A stretch of DNA of 64,000 bases, taken from WHSW01 sp963740055. Its GTDB lineage: Bacteria; Actinomycetota; Thermoleophilia; Solirubrobacterales; 70-9. The translations under genes were made by a program, and so were the position numbers. The stretch spans positions 558,001-622,000 of the forward strand of contig CAVUCL010000001.1 in NCBI GenBank assembly GCA_963740055.1. The letters run 5' to 3'. Under the pieces are notes generated by a model, which worked only from the letters and a program-made list of their open reading frames with translations, did not search any database and was not told the origin of the DNA. Positions 28,491 to 38,256 of the stretch are shown here, piece by piece (position 1 is the first letter of the stretch; each line of letters begins with the position of its first letter).

Positions 28491-29676
28491 TCAACTGCCT
28501 CCTTGGCTTGGCTCGGGCGCGGGTGCGTCCGACTCCCTGACGACATGGATGTGCTCTGGCGCCCACGATAGGCGTACGGAGGCGCCGCCCCCGGGCAGAC
28601 GTCCCCGCTCGGCCTCGTCCGCGTTCGGGACGAGGACGGTGATCGGGACGTCGCCGGCGAGCTTGACGACGATCTGGGTCGAGGTGCCGAGGTAGACCGA
28701 GCTCTCGACCATGCCCTCGACGCTCGGCCAGCCGGCCGGAGCCTCCGACCCGGCGCCGGGTCCGGAGGAGCCGGCGGGGGTGAGGTGAAGCTTCTCGGGT
28801 CGAACGACCGCGTGGCAGCGCTCGCCGGCGCCGATCCCGTCGACGGGCGCCTCGATCTCGACCCCGGCGTCGAGGCGCACCCGCGAGCCGGCGCCGTTCG
28901 CGGACACGACCTCGCCCGGCATCAGGTTGGAGACGCCGATGAAGCCGGCGACGAAGGTGGTCGCGGGCCGCTCGTAGACGGCCTCCGGGGTGTCGCATTG
29001 CTCGATCCGGCCGTGGTTCATGACCGCGATCCGGTCCGACATCGTCAGCGCTTCCTCCTGGTCGTGCGTGACGTAGACGAACGTGATCCCGACGTCGCGC
29101 TGGATCTTCTTCAGCTCCAGCTGCAGTCCCTTGCGCAGCTTCAGGTCGAGCGCCCCGAGCGGCTCGTCGAGCAACAGCACCTTCGGCAGGTTGACCAGCG
29201 CCCGGGCGAGCGCGACCCGCTGCTGCATCCCGCCCGAGAGCTGCGCCGGCTTCTGGTTCGCGCGCTCGGCGAGGCCGACCCGCTCGAGCTCGGAGTCGAC
29301 GCGATCGCGGATCTCGGACTTCTCGACCTTCTTGCGCTTGAGCCCGTAGCGGACGTTGTCGGCGACGCTCATGTGCGGGAACAGGGCGTAGCTCTGAAAG
29401 ACGGTGTTGGTCGGCCGCTGGTGCGGGGGCAGGCCGGCGACGTCGGTGCCCTCGATCTGCACCGCGCCCGCCGTCGGCTGCTCGAAGCCGGCGATCATCC
29501 GCAGGGTCGTCGTCTTGCCGCAGCCCGAGGGGCCGAGCATGGTGAAGAACTCCCCCTGGGCGATGTCGAGGTCGACGTCGCGCACCGCCGATGAACTCGC
29601 CGAACGACTTGCTGACGCCCTCGAGCCTCACGCTCGGCGTGCCGTCGATCCCTTCGTGCACCTCATCTCCGCCCAC
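28491..29676 (-). CDS. potA: Spermidine/putrescine ABC transporter ATPase (frameshifted)
   Basis: The ATP-hydrolysing subunit, 394 residues when corrected. Walker A GPSGCGKTT, Q loop FQSYALFPHM, signature LSGGMQQRVALARAL, Walker B VLLLDEPLGALD and the switch His in YVTHDQEEA are present, followed by a C-terminal TOBE-like domain (about 270-390). The N-terminal 28 residues (MGGDEVHEGIDGTPSVRLEG, then VSKSFGEF) are in a different frame from the rest: one extra base at about 29588 separates them from AVRDVDLDIAQGEFF. The start is ATG 29676. First gene of the minus-strand pot operon. Confidence 0.9.
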
Positions 29677-29878
29677 TGACGCCGGTCAGGCTAACGGCGC
29701 GAGCACCGTTGTTGCAAGTGGCGAAAGTCCCAAAACGTCCAACCATGCTTATACGGTTCGGATAAGACCGATGGGGTAAATTGAGCCGAATCCCGGGTTG
29801 CCTTACCGCAATCCGGCCGTTACCGTTTGTACGGAACGGCGAGACACAGGGGAAAGTCGCAAAGGAGAGACTGAGCAG
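29677..29878. promoter_or_regulatory. Divergent control region between pot operon and aminotransferase operon
   Basis: A 202-base spacer, clearly lower in GC than the flanks. It holds an inverted repeat, CTTAT-N9-ATAAG, at 29748-29766 and a second, CCGTT-N7-AACGG, at 29823-29839. Inside the first is ACGGTTCGGATA (29753-29764), which occurs again, on the other strand, before the second pot operon (53594-53605). The aminotransferase ribosome site AAAGGAGAG is at about 29861. No promoter hexamer pair can be assigned with confidence. Confidence 0.6.
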
Positions 29879-31264
29879 ATGGCGAGCACGGAGACGATCA
29901 GCCCGGCGACCGGGACCCTGCAGGAGATGGCGAAGCGCCACCTGTGGATGCACTTCACCAGGATGGGCTCGTTCGCCGACCACGAGGTCCCGATCATCAC
30001 CCGCGGCGAGGGCCCCTACGTCTACGACGAGCACGGCAAGCGCTACCTCGACGGACTCTCGGCGCTGTTCTGCGTCAACGCCGGTCATGGGCGCACCGAG
30101 CTCGGTGAGGCCGCCGCGCGCCAGATCGCGGAGCTCGACTTCTACGTGATCTGGAGCTACGCGCACCCGCGCGCGATCGAGCTCGCCGAGCGGATCGCGG
30201 CCCTGGCGCCGGGCGACCTCAACCGCGTCTTCTTCACCTCGGGAGGCTCGGAGGCGGTCGAGTCGGCGATCAAGCTCGCCCGCGCCTACCACCAGCGCAC
30301 CGGCAACCCGCGCAAGATCAAGTTCCTGAGCCGCGAGATCGCCTACCACGGGACGACCCTCGGCGCCCTGCAGGCGACCGGGATCACCGAGCTGCGCTCC
30401 GACTTCGAGCCCCTGGTCCCGGGCGGGTTCAAGGCGCCGAACACGAACAGCTACCACTGGCCCGAGGGCCGCGACCCGCTCTGGGCCGCGGACCAGATCG
30501 AGGAGAAGATCATCTTCGAGGGCCCGGAGACGGTCGCCGCCGTGATCCTCGAGCCGCTCCAGAACGCCGGCGGCTGCATCCCCCCGCAGGACGGTTACTT
30601 CGACCGCGTGCGCGAGATCTGCGATCGCCACGAAGTGCTGCTGATCTCCGACGAGGTGATCTGCGCCTGGGGCCGCCTCGGCCACTACTTCGGCTCCGAC
30701 CGCTACGGCTACCAGCCCGACATCGTGACCACGGCGAAGGCGCTCACGTCGGCCTATGCGCCGATGGGCGCGATGATCGCCACCGACCGCGTCTACGAGC
30801 CGTTCGCGAACGGCAAGGAGTCGTTCACGCACGGGTTCACGTTCGCCGGCCACCCGGTCTCGGCCGCGATCGCGCTCGCCAACCTCGACGTGTTCGAGCG
30901 CGAGGACCTCTGCGGCCACGTGTTGCGCAAGCAGGACGAGTTCCGCGGCATGCTCGACGGGCTGCGCGACATCCCGATCGTCGGCGACGTCCGCGGCGAC
31001 GGCTTCTTCCACGCGATCGAGCTGGTTCGCGACCAGGAGACCAAGGAGAGCTTCGACGACGAGCAGTCCGAGTGGCTGCTGCGCGGCTTCCTCTCCGGCG
31101 AGCTCTACAGCCGTGGGCTGATCTGCCGCGCCGACGACCGTGGCGACCCCGTGATCCAGCTCTCGCCGCCGCTGATCTGCGACACCGAGCAGTTCGAGGA
31201 GATCGAGAGCGTGCTGCGCCCGGTGCTGACCGAGGCCTGGGACGAGCTCCAGCGCCGAGGCTGA
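29879..31264 (+). CDS. Class III aminotransferase, putrescine:pyruvate type
   Basis: A 461-residue PLP enzyme. ATG 29879 has AAAGGAGAG upstream and removes a 27-residue read-through N-terminus. Features: YVYDEHGKRYLDGLSALFCVNAGHG (substrate pocket), FFTSGGSEAVESAIKLAR (phosphate cup, about 118-135), ISDEVICAWGRLG (cofactor-binding Asp near 257), and the PLP Lys in TAKALTSAYAPMG near 287. The sequence style is that of the aspartate aminotransferase family including SpuC/putrescine:pyruvate transaminases. It is divergent from potADBC and followed by PucR, alanine dehydrogenase and an ALDH, so putrescine to 4-aminobutyraldehyde with alanine formation is the best reading. Taurine or beta-alanine as amino donor is not excluded. 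Confidence 0.9.
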   Translation: MASTETISPATGTLQEMAKRHLWMHFTRMGSFADHEVPIITRGEGPYVYDEHGKRYLDGLSALFCVNAGHGRTELGEAAARQIAELDFYVIWSYAHPRAIELAERIAALAPGDLNRVFFTSGGSEAVESAIKLARAYHQRTGNPRKIKFLSREIAYHGTTLGALQATGITELRSDFEPLVPGGFKAPNTNSYHWPEGRDPLWAADQIEEKIIFEGPETVAAVILEPLQNAGGCIPPQDGYFDRVREICDRHEVLLISDEVICAWGRLGHYFGSDRYGYQPDIVTTAKALTSAYAPMGAMIATDRVYEPFANGKESFTHGFTFAGHPVSAAIALANLDVFEREDLCGHVLRKQDEFRGMLDGLRDIPIVGDVRGDGFFHAIELVRDQETKESFDDEQSEWLLRGFLSGELYSRGLICRADDRGDPVIQLSPPLICDTEQFEEIESVLRPVLTEAWDELQRRG

Positions 31265-31272
31265 GGCCGAGC

Positions 31273-32843
31273 GTGCTCACCGTCGGCAGCCTTCTCTCCG
31301 AATGCGGGCTCGAGCTCGTGGCGGGCGGGCCCGACGGCGCCGAGGAGCCGGTCCGCTGGGTGCACATCTCCGAGCACGAGGACCCGACCCCGTGGCTGTC
31401 GGGCGGCGAGCTGCTGCTGACCACCGGCTACAACCTCGGCACCGCGGCGAAGCAGCGCCGCTACGTCGAGCTGCTCGCCGGCAAGGGGCTCGCCGGGCTC
31501 GGCTTCGGCGTCGGCTTCGACCACAAGCGGATCCCGAAGGCGATCGTCGAGGGCGCGCGAGAGCACCGGCTGGCCCTGTTCGAGGTCCCCTACGAGATGC
31601 CCTTCATCGCGATCAACGAGCGCGCGGCGGCGCACCTCGTCAACGAGCACTACGACGTGCTCGAGCGCGGCGTCCAGGTGCACGAGCAGCTCGAGCGGCT
31701 GGTGATCGAGGGCGACGGGCTCGACGAGATCGTGATCTCGACCGCCGGCGCGGTCGCCGGCGTCTCGCTGGTCCAGGACGGCAGCGGGCACGAGCTCGCC
31801 CGCCACCCGCGGCGCGGCGGACTCGACGCGAAGGCCTCCGCGGCGCTGGCGACGGAGATCGCCGAGCACTCCTCGAACGGCGCCCCGGCTCCGTTCGCGC
31901 CCGCGGTCGAGGCGCTCGCCGAGCGCGCGCTCTGCGTCCCGGTCCCCGGTCCTCCGAGCGGCGCCCCGGTCGCCTGGCTGACGGTGATCTCCGACGACGC
32001 GCCGCTGGGCGAGTTCGAGCGCCTGATCGCGCGCCAGGCGGCGATGGTCGTCGGCCTCGAGCTGATGCGCGAGCGGGTCGTGCGCGAGACCGAGCGCCGG
32101 CTCGCCGGCGACCTGCTCTCCGACGCGCTCGGCGAGCGTCTCGACGCCGAGGAGCTGCGCGGTCGCCTGCGCCCGTTCGGGATCGGCGGCGAGGCGGCGG
32201 TGCTGGTGTTCGAGCTCGACGACCCGCCCGCGGCCGAGGGCAGGCTCGAGCGCGCGCTCGCCGACGCCGGGGTGCCGGCGCTGGTCGCGACCACGGCCGC
32301 GGCGGGGCGCCCGCTGCTCTGCGCGGTGGTCGACACCGGCGACGCGGAGCCGGTCGGCGCCGCGCGCGCCGCGCGCCGCGAGCTCAGCGGCGGCCGGGCC
32401 GAAACGGCGTCCGCGCCGCGGCCAGCAGGCCGGCATCGGTGGGCTCGCTGCGGCGCGCGTTCCACGAGGCCCGGTGCGCGCTCGAGGCGACCTCGCTGGT
32501 CGAGGGCGACGCGCCCGAGGTCGCCTCGCATCGCGACCTGGGGGCGTTCACCCTGCTGCTCGCGCTCCAGGACGACGACGCGCTGCGGCTCTACAGCGAC
32601 GGGCTGCTCGACCCGATCGAGCGCACCGAGGGCGAGTACGGCGGCGAGCTCCTGCGCTCGCTCGAGACCTTCATCGAGAACAACGGCAACTGGGAGCGCG
32701 CGGCGCGCCAGCTCTACTGCCACCGCCACACGCTCCGCTACCGGATCCGCAAGATCGAGGAGCTCACCGGGCGCGACCTGAGCCGGGCGACGGACCGGAT
32801 CGAGCTCTGGCTCGCGCTCCGGGCGCGGGAGCTGGTCCGATGA
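31273..32843 (+). CDS. PucR-family transcriptional regulator (frameshifted)
   Basis: About 522 residues when corrected. The N-terminal PucR domain starts at once after GTG 31273 (LTVGSLLSECGLELVAGG) and contains HISEHEDPTPWLSGGELLLTTG. The C-terminal helix-turn-helix is ETFIENNGNWERAARQLYCHRHTLRYRIRKIEELTG (about 465-500). A GGDEF-like middle region links them. At about 32350-32410 the frame changes by two bases (two insertions, or one loss): upstream reads AARAARRELSGG, downstream reads RNGVRAAASRPASVGSLRRAFHEAR. It lies between the aminotransferase and ald in one run of genes. Family members sense small metabolites and control the neighbouring catabolic genes, so a polyamine or amino acid signal is likely. 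Confidence 0.87.
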
Positions 32844-32877
32844 GCGGGGCGTCAATCCAACAGCGATCGGAGACCAA

Positions 32878-34071
32878 GTGAAGGTCGGCGTACCCACCGA
32901 GATCAAGCCCGACGAGTACCGCGTCGCGATCACCCCGATCGGCGTCCGCGAGCTGGCCGAGCACGGCCACGAGGTCCTGATCGAGCGCGGCGCGGGTGAG
33001 GGGAGCGCGATCTCCGATTCCGACTACGAGGCGCAGGGGGCGCGGATCCTCGACGGGCCCGATGCCGTGTTCGCCGAGGCCGAGATGGTGCTCGGGGTGA
33101 AGGAGCCGCAGCCGGACGAGGTCGCCCTGCTGCGGCCCGGTCAGACCCTGTTCACCTACCTGCACCTGGCGCCCGCCCCCGAGCTCACCCGGGGACTGTG
33201 CGAGTCGGGAGCCACCTGCGTCGCCTACGAGACGGTCGAGGACCGCCATGGGCTGCTGCCGCTGCTGGCGCCGATGTCGGAAGTCGCCGGCAAGATCGCG
33301 ACCCAGGCGGGGGCGTTCATGCTCGAGCGGCCGCTCGGCGGCCGCGGGATCCTGCTCGGCGGCGTTCCCGGCGTCCCGCCCGCGAACGTGATGATCATCG
33401 GCGGCGGCGCCGTCGGCATGCACGCCGCCTTCATCGCGATCGGGATGGAGGCCGACGTGTTTGTCTACGACGTCTCCCTCGACAAGCTCCGGGAGCTCGA
33501 CGTCGCCTTCGGCGGGCGCGCCTCGACCGTGTTCAGCTCGACCCTCTCGATCGAGGAGCGGCTGCCGGAGATGGACCTGGTGATCGGCGGCGTCCTCGTG
33601 CACGGAGCGCGGGCGCCGCACGTGATCACCCGTCGCCAGCTCGGGCTGATGAAGCGCCACGCGGTGCTCGTCGACGTCGCGATCGACCAGGGCGGCTGCT
33701 TCGAGACCTCGAAGCCGACGACCCACGGCGATCCGACCTACGAGGTCGACGGGATCATCCACTACTGCGTCACCAACATGCCGGGGGCGGTGCCGATCAC
33801 CTCGACCTACGCGCTCACCAACGCGACCCTGCCCTACGTCCTCGCGCTCGCCGACCACGGCGTCGCGGAGGCCGCGCGGCGCGACCCGGGGCTGAAGCTC
33901 GGGATCAACGTCGCCGACGGCCAGGTCACCCATCCCGCGGTCGCCGAGGGGGTCGGGATGGACTACGTCGCGCCGGACGGGCTGCTCGGGATCGGCGAGC
34001 CCGAGCGCGGCGAGCCCGGCTCCGACGGAGCCGGGGCGACCGCCTCGCACGCTGTTCACAACGCACACTGA
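32878..34071 (+). CDS. ald: Alanine dehydrogenase
   Basis: A 397-residue enzyme that interconverts L-alanine and pyruvate plus ammonia with NAD. Substrate residues Arg in EYRVAITP, Lys in VKEPQPDE (about 75) and His in YLHLAPAPEL (about 96) are in place; the NAD loop is IIGGGAVGMHAAFIAIGM (about 175). The C-terminal DGIIHYCVTNMPGAVPITSTYAL is diagnostic. GTG 32878 is the start (MKVGVPTEIK). Following a pyruvate-dependent aminotransferase, it should recycle alanine to pyruvate and release ammonium. The last 25 residues are an Ala/Gly/Glu tail. Confidence 0.95.
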   Translation: MKVGVPTEIKPDEYRVAITPIGVRELAEHGHEVLIERGAGEGSAISDSDYEAQGARILDGPDAVFAEAEMVLGVKEPQPDEVALLRPGQTLFTYLHLAPAPELTRGLCESGATCVAYETVEDRHGLLPLLAPMSEVAGKIATQAGAFMLERPLGGRGILLGGVPGVPPANVMIIGGGAVGMHAAFIAIGMEADVFVYDVSLDKLRELDVAFGGRASTVFSSTLSIEERLPEMDLVIGGVLVHGARAPHVITRRQLGLMKRHAVLVDVAIDQGGCFETSKPTTHGDPTYEVDGIIHYCVTNMPGAVPITSTYALTNATLPYVLALADHGVAEAARRDPGLKLGINVADGQVTHPAVAEGVGMDYVAPDGLLGIGEPERGEPGSDGAGATASHAVHNAH

Positions 34072-34105
34072 GAAAGACCGCAGACCGCAGATCGAGAGGA
34101 GAGAC

Positions 34106-35548
34106 GTGGCGACCGTCACCGGGAGCAAGCTTCAGAACTTCATCAACGGCGAGTTCGTCGACTCGAGCGGCGGGGTCGAGGAGGTGCTCAACCCGTCGAC
34201 CGGCGAGGTGATCGCCGAGGCGCCGACCTCGAGCGCCGAGGACGTCGACCGCGCGGTGCGCGCGGCGCGCAAGGCGTTCGAGACCTGGTCGGTGACGACC
34301 CCGCGGGCGCGCTCGGAGGCGCTGCTGAAGCTCGCCGACGCGATCCTCGAGCACGGCGACGAGTTCGCCGACCTCGAGTCCGCCGACGCGGGCAAGCCGC
34401 GCCAGGCGTTCGTCGACGAGGAGCTCGAGATGTGCGCCGACAACCTGCGCTTCTTCGCCGGCGCGGCGCGCAACATGGAGGGCAAGGCGACCGGCGAGTA
34501 CGTCGAGGGCTTCACCTCGATGGTTCGCCGCGAGGCGGTCGGCGTCGCGGCCCAGATCACGCCCTGGAACTACCCGCTGATGATGGCGATCTGGAAGATC
34601 GGGCCGTCGCTGGCGGCGGGCTGCACGAGCGTGCTCAAGCCGGCGGAGAACACCCCGCTCTCGACCTTCAAGCTGGCCGAGGTCGCGGGCGAGATCCTGC
34701 CCCCGGGCGTGCTCAACGTGGTCGGTGGCCACGGCGATCCCGCCGGAGCCGCGCTGGTCACCCACGAGGAGGTCGACATGGTCTCGCTGACCGGCTCGAT
34801 CGACACCGGCAAGTGGATCGCGAAGGCGGCGTCGGACACGCTCAAGCGCGTCCACCTCGAGCTCGGCGGCAAGGCGCCGGTGATCGTCTTCGACGACGCC
34901 GACCTCGAGACCGCGCTCGAGTTCATCGCCGCGACGGCGCTCTTCAACGCGGGCCAGGACTGCACCGCGGCGACCCGGATCATGGCCGCCCCGGGCGTCT
35001 ACGACAACGTCGTCAGCGGGCTCGCCGAGGAGGCCAACGGCTACAAGATCGGCGATCTCGACGATCCCGAGACGACGCTCGGGCCGGTGATCTCCGAGCG
35101 CCAGCGCGAGCGGGTGAGCGGGTTCATCGATCGCAAGCCCGACCACGCCGAGGTCGTCACCGGCGGCAAGCGCCCCGACCGGCCCGGCTTCTACTACGAA
35201 GCGACCGTGGTCGCGAACCTCGACCAGGGCGACGAGATGATCCAGGACGAGATCTTCGGCCCGGTGATGACGGTGCAGCGCTTCGACGACGAGGCGAAGG
35301 CGATCGAGTGGGCGAACGGGACCAAGTACGGGCTCGCCTCCTCGGTCTGGACGCGCGACGTCGGCCGCGCGATGCGGGTCGCGAAGGCGCTCCGCTTCGG
35401 CGCGGTCTGGATCAACAACCACATCACGATGGCCTCGGAGATGCCGCACGGCGGCTACAAGCAGTCCGGCTACGGCAAGGACATGTCGATGTACTCGGTC
35501 GAGGACTACACCGAGGTCAAGCACGTGATGGTCAACCTCGAGGAGTAG
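34106..35548 (+). CDS. Gamma-aminobutyraldehyde dehydrogenase
   Basis: A 480-residue ALDH. GTG 34106 has GAGAGGAGAGAC directly upstream. The catalytic Asn is in ITPWNYPLMM (about 152), Glu in LELGGKAPVIVFDDADLE (about 252), Cys in FNAGQDCTAATR (about 284), and EIFGPVMTVQRF near 387. The QDCTAATR form around the nucleophile and the NHITMASEMPHGGYKQSGYGKD end match YdcW/PatD-like 4-aminobutyraldehyde dehydrogenases. Following the aminotransferase and ald, it would oxidise 4-aminobutyraldehyde to GABA. Last gene before a strong terminator. Confidence 0.92.
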   Translation: MATVTGSKLQNFINGEFVDSSGGVEEVLNPSTGEVIAEAPTSSAEDVDRAVRAARKAFETWSVTTPRARSEALLKLADAILEHGDEFADLESADAGKPRQAFVDEELEMCADNLRFFAGAARNMEGKATGEYVEGFTSMVRREAVGVAAQITPWNYPLMMAIWKIGPSLAAGCTSVLKPAENTPLSTFKLAEVAGEILPPGVLNVVGGHGDPAGAALVTHEEVDMVSLTGSIDTGKWIAKAASDTLKRVHLELGGKAPVIVFDDADLETALEFIAATALFNAGQDCTAATRIMAAPGVYDNVVSGLAEEANGYKIGDLDDPETTLGPVISERQRERVSGFIDRKPDHAEVVTGGKRPDRPGFYYEATVVANLDQGDEMIQDEIFGPVMTVQRFDDEAKAIEWANGTKYGLASSVWTRDVGRAMRVAKALRFGAVWINNHITMASEMPHGGYKQSGYGKDMSMYSVEDYTEVKHVMVNLEE

Positions 35549-35575
35549 GCGCGGGGGTACCTACGAATCGCGGAC

Positions 35576-35606
35576 AGCGGGCCGGGTCTTGAGGACCCGG
35601 CCCGCT
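35576..35606 (+). terminator. Strong hairpin terminator
   Basis: A perfect 13-bp stem, AGCGGGCCGGGTC at 35576-35588 and its complement at 35594-35606, with loop TTGAG, followed by CTGTCTTT. It lies 27 bases after the dehydrogenase stop and separates that operon from the convergent thioesterase gene, so it may end transcription from both sides. Confidence 0.88.
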
Positions 35607-35626
35607 CTGTCTTTGCCGGCGGTCGC

Positions 35627-36457
35627 CTAGGCCGGCGCCCCGAGCAGCAGCCCGAGCTGGCGCGACTGGGCGACCAGGGTGCCGTCGGGCGCCCAGAGCT
35701 CGCCGTCCTCGTCGAAGAAGCCGTCGCCGACGACCCGGTTTCGAAACCTGCCCAAGAGCAGCGAGTCGGCCAGCGGCAGGGCGACGCGGAAGTGGATCGT
35801 GAGGTCGATCGTCGGCGCCGGGGCGAGCTCGTCGAGCCGCGGCCAGGGCGCCGGGAACCAGGCGTCGGCGCAGACCGCGATCGTGAGCGCGTCGACCGGG
35901 CGCTGCTCGAGCAGCCCGAGCCAGCCGCCGACGAGGCCGCTCTCGGAGCCCGAGAACGGCGGGTCGCCGAAGCGGTGCTGCATCGAGAGCCGTTCGGTGA
36001 ACGCGGGCGGGTTCTCGCGCGGGAACTCGCGCTCGAGCGGCCGGCGCGCCTGCGGCGGGTCGACGTCGGGCATCGGCGCCTCGTCGAAGGTGGGGCCGGC
36101 CCACGGCTTCGACCACGCCCCGAGCGCGAGCCCGAGCAGCTTCCCGTCCTGCTCGAGCCGGCCGCTGACCGAGGTCAGCGAGCGTCCCGCGCGCTCGACC
36201 TGAGCCCGGACCTGCACCGGGCCCTCCTGCGGGACGCGGAGGAAGTGCATCGTCACCGAGCGGGCGCTGCGCTGCGGGTCGGCGACGGCGAGCTCGAGCG
36301 CCCGGATCACGATCGCCATCACGTAGCCGCCGAGCGGACCCCGGGGCGTGCTCCAGCCGGCGGCGATCGCGCCCTCCCAGACCCCGTCGCCGGCCGGGCT
36401 CAGCGCCGTCTCGTCGTCGAAGCTCACCGGGCGCGGGACGATAACGGGGCGCCGCAC
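35627..36457 (-). CDS. TesB-like acyl-CoA thioesterase
   Basis: A 276-residue double hot-dog protein. The first hot-dog begins at about residue 25 (GVWEGAIAAGWSTPRGPLGGYVMAIVIRALELA) with the helix-start Gly-Gly of this family; RSVTMHFLRVPQEGPVQV is the central strand; the second hot-dog has TIDLTIHFRVALPL and FDEDGELWAPDGTLVAQSRQLGLL. It should hydrolyse an acyl-CoA in the cytoplasm. The start is unclear: GTG 36457 or GTG 36427. It lies 64 bases after the flavoprotein gene in the same direction and probably belongs to the acyl-CoA unit. Confidence 0.85.
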   Translation of the reverse strand: MRRPVIVPRPVSFDDETALSPAGDGVWEGAIAAGWSTPRGPLGGYVMAIVIRALELAVADPQRSARSVTMHFLRVPQEGPVQVRAQVERAGRSLTSVSGRLEQDGKLLGLALGAWSKPWAGPTFDEAPMPDVDPPQARRPLEREFPRENPPAFTERLSMQHRFGDPPFSGSESGLVGGWLGLLEQRPVDALTIAVCADAWFPAPWPRLDELAPAPTIDLTIHFRVALPLADSLLLGRFRNRVVGDGFFDEDGELWAPDGTLVAQSRQLGLLLGAPA

Positions 36458-36520
36458 CCCGCCGAACGTCGCGCGTTCGCCGGCTCTGGGGGTAGTGCGC
36501 GACGTTCGACCCGAGCGGGC

Positions 36521-38213
36521 CTAGGCCGCGGTCCGAGCGCGGCGCCAGGGGCGCCGCGCGCGCCTGCGGTCCTTGAGGATCCGGTGGGCCGCGTTGTGGC
36601 CCGAGCAGCCGGTGACCCCGCCGCCGGGGTGGGTCCCGGCGCCGCAGAGGTAGAGCCCGTCGACCGGGGTCGCGTACTGGGCCATCTCCGGATGCGGGCG
36701 CATGAACGCCATCTGGTCGAGGCCCTGCTCGCCCTGGAAGATCGAGCCGCCCTGGAGGCCGAAGATGCGCTCGAGGTCCGGCGGCGCGAGCACCTCGCGC
36801 TCGAGCACCGCGTCCGGGCAGGTTGGGCGCGAACTGCGCCAGCTGCTCGACGCAGGCGTCGCCGTAGCGCTCGCGGTCGCCGGGCTTCCAGTCGCCCTCC
36901 TCGGGCGGCCCGTACTGGGTGAACATCGTCATCACCCAGCGCCCGTCGTCGGTGAGGCTGGTGTCGACCGCGGACGGCAGCTCGGCCTCGACGTAGGGGT
37001 GCTCGGCCGGCTTGCCGAGGGTCGCGTCCTGCCAGGCGCGCTCGAGGTAGTCGATCGAGGGGCAGATGTTGACCCCGGCGGTCCGCATCAGCTGCTGCTC
37101 GGCCTCGGAGACGCCCTCGTAGACCGGCGGCTCGGAGAGCAGCAGGTTGACCTTGACCGAGCCGCCGCGGGTCCGGTAGCGGCCCATGTCCTCGCCGATC
37201 TCGGCCGGGAAGTGCTCGGCCCCGGCGAGCTCGAGCACCGTGGTCTTCGGATGGGCGCCGGAGGCGACGATCGGAGCGCGCAGCTCGGTCCCGTCGGCGA
37301 GCGTGACGCCGACCGCGGAACCGTCGCGGACGTCGATCGAGGCGACCTCGGCGCCGGTCAGGATCTCGGCCCCGGCGCTCTCGGCCGAGCGCGCGATCGC
37401 CTGGCTGATCGCGCCCATGCCGCCGATCACCTGTCCCCAGGCGCCCTCGATCCCGCCGCACTCGCCGAGCGCGTGGTGGAGCAGGTTGTAGGCGGTCCCC
37501 GGGGTCCGCGGCCCGGCCCAGACGCCGACCACGCCGCTCGACGCGGTCGAGCCCTTGAGCCCGTCGAGCTCGAAGTAGTCGTCGAGCAGGTCGCCGACCG
37601 ACATCGTGAACACGCGGACGAGCTCGTGGATGTCGCGCTTCTGAGAAGCCCGCCATCCGGCCGGCCTCGCGCAGGAGCGCCGCCAGGTCGCCGGGCGCCT
37701 TCGAGCCCAGCGCCGGCGGCTCGCGCAGCATCATCGGCTTGACGAAGCGCGCGGCACGGTCCATCAGCGCCTCGAACTTCGGGTAGGCCTCGGCGTCACT
37801 GCGCGAGTAGCGCGCGATCGAGGCGGCGGTCTCGTCGACCTCGTTGAAGAAGAAGATCGGCCCCTCCTCGGTGAGCGAGACGTAGGCGGGGTCGAGCGGG
37901 ATCGCCCTGGTAGCCGAAGTCGGCGAGGCGCAGGTCGGAGACGATCTTCGGCTGCAGCATCGAGACGACGTAGGAGCAGCGCGAGACGCGGGCGCCCGGC
38001 CAGAGCTCCTCGGTGACGCAGGCGCCGCCGAGGATGTCGCGCCGCTCGAGGCAGATCACCCGCAGCCCGGCGCGGGCGAGGTAGGCGGTCGTCGTGAGGC
38101 CGTTGTGGCCGCCGCCGACGACGATCGCGTCGTAGGAGCGCGGCCCTCGGCCCGGGCGCTCCGTTGGTCGAGAGGTCGGCGGGCGGGGCGGTGGTGCTGG
38201 TGGTCGGCTCCAT
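36521..38213 (-). CDS. Phytoene-desaturase-like FAD oxidoreductase (frameshifted)
   Basis: A flavoprotein of the PYROXD2/CrtI-like branch, about 562 residues when corrected. The FAD loop is IVVGGGHNGLTTTAYLARAG with LERRDILGGACVTEELWPG after it; the C-terminal GLQGGSIFQGEQGLDQMAF and PVDGLYLCGAGTHPGGGVTGCSGHNAA are the family signature. Four single extra bases split it, near 38135, 37912, 37640 and 36822. It is a paralogue of the intact flavoprotein at 42883-44508, with the same motif order. A palindromic operator lies 26-43 bases before its ATG. The substrate is unknown; the branch includes carotenoid, retinol and polyketide oxidoreductases. Confidence 0.82.
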
Positions 38214-38238
38214 GCGCGGGAACCTAGCAGATAGTCCG

Positions 38239-38256
38239 ATTGACTACAAGGTCAAT
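38239..38256. promoter_or_regulatory. Palindromic operator, copy 1 (ATTGAC-N6-GTCAAT)
   Basis: An 18-base palindrome, ATTGAC-TACAAG-GTCAAT, just upstream of the flavoprotein start and touching the stop codon of the acyl-CoA synthetase gene. On the minus strand it contains TTGACC, which with TATCTG 16 bases downstream could be a promoter, so a bound protein would block it. An identical copy is at 41655-41672. TetR-type regulators favour this shape of site. Confidence 0.75.
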
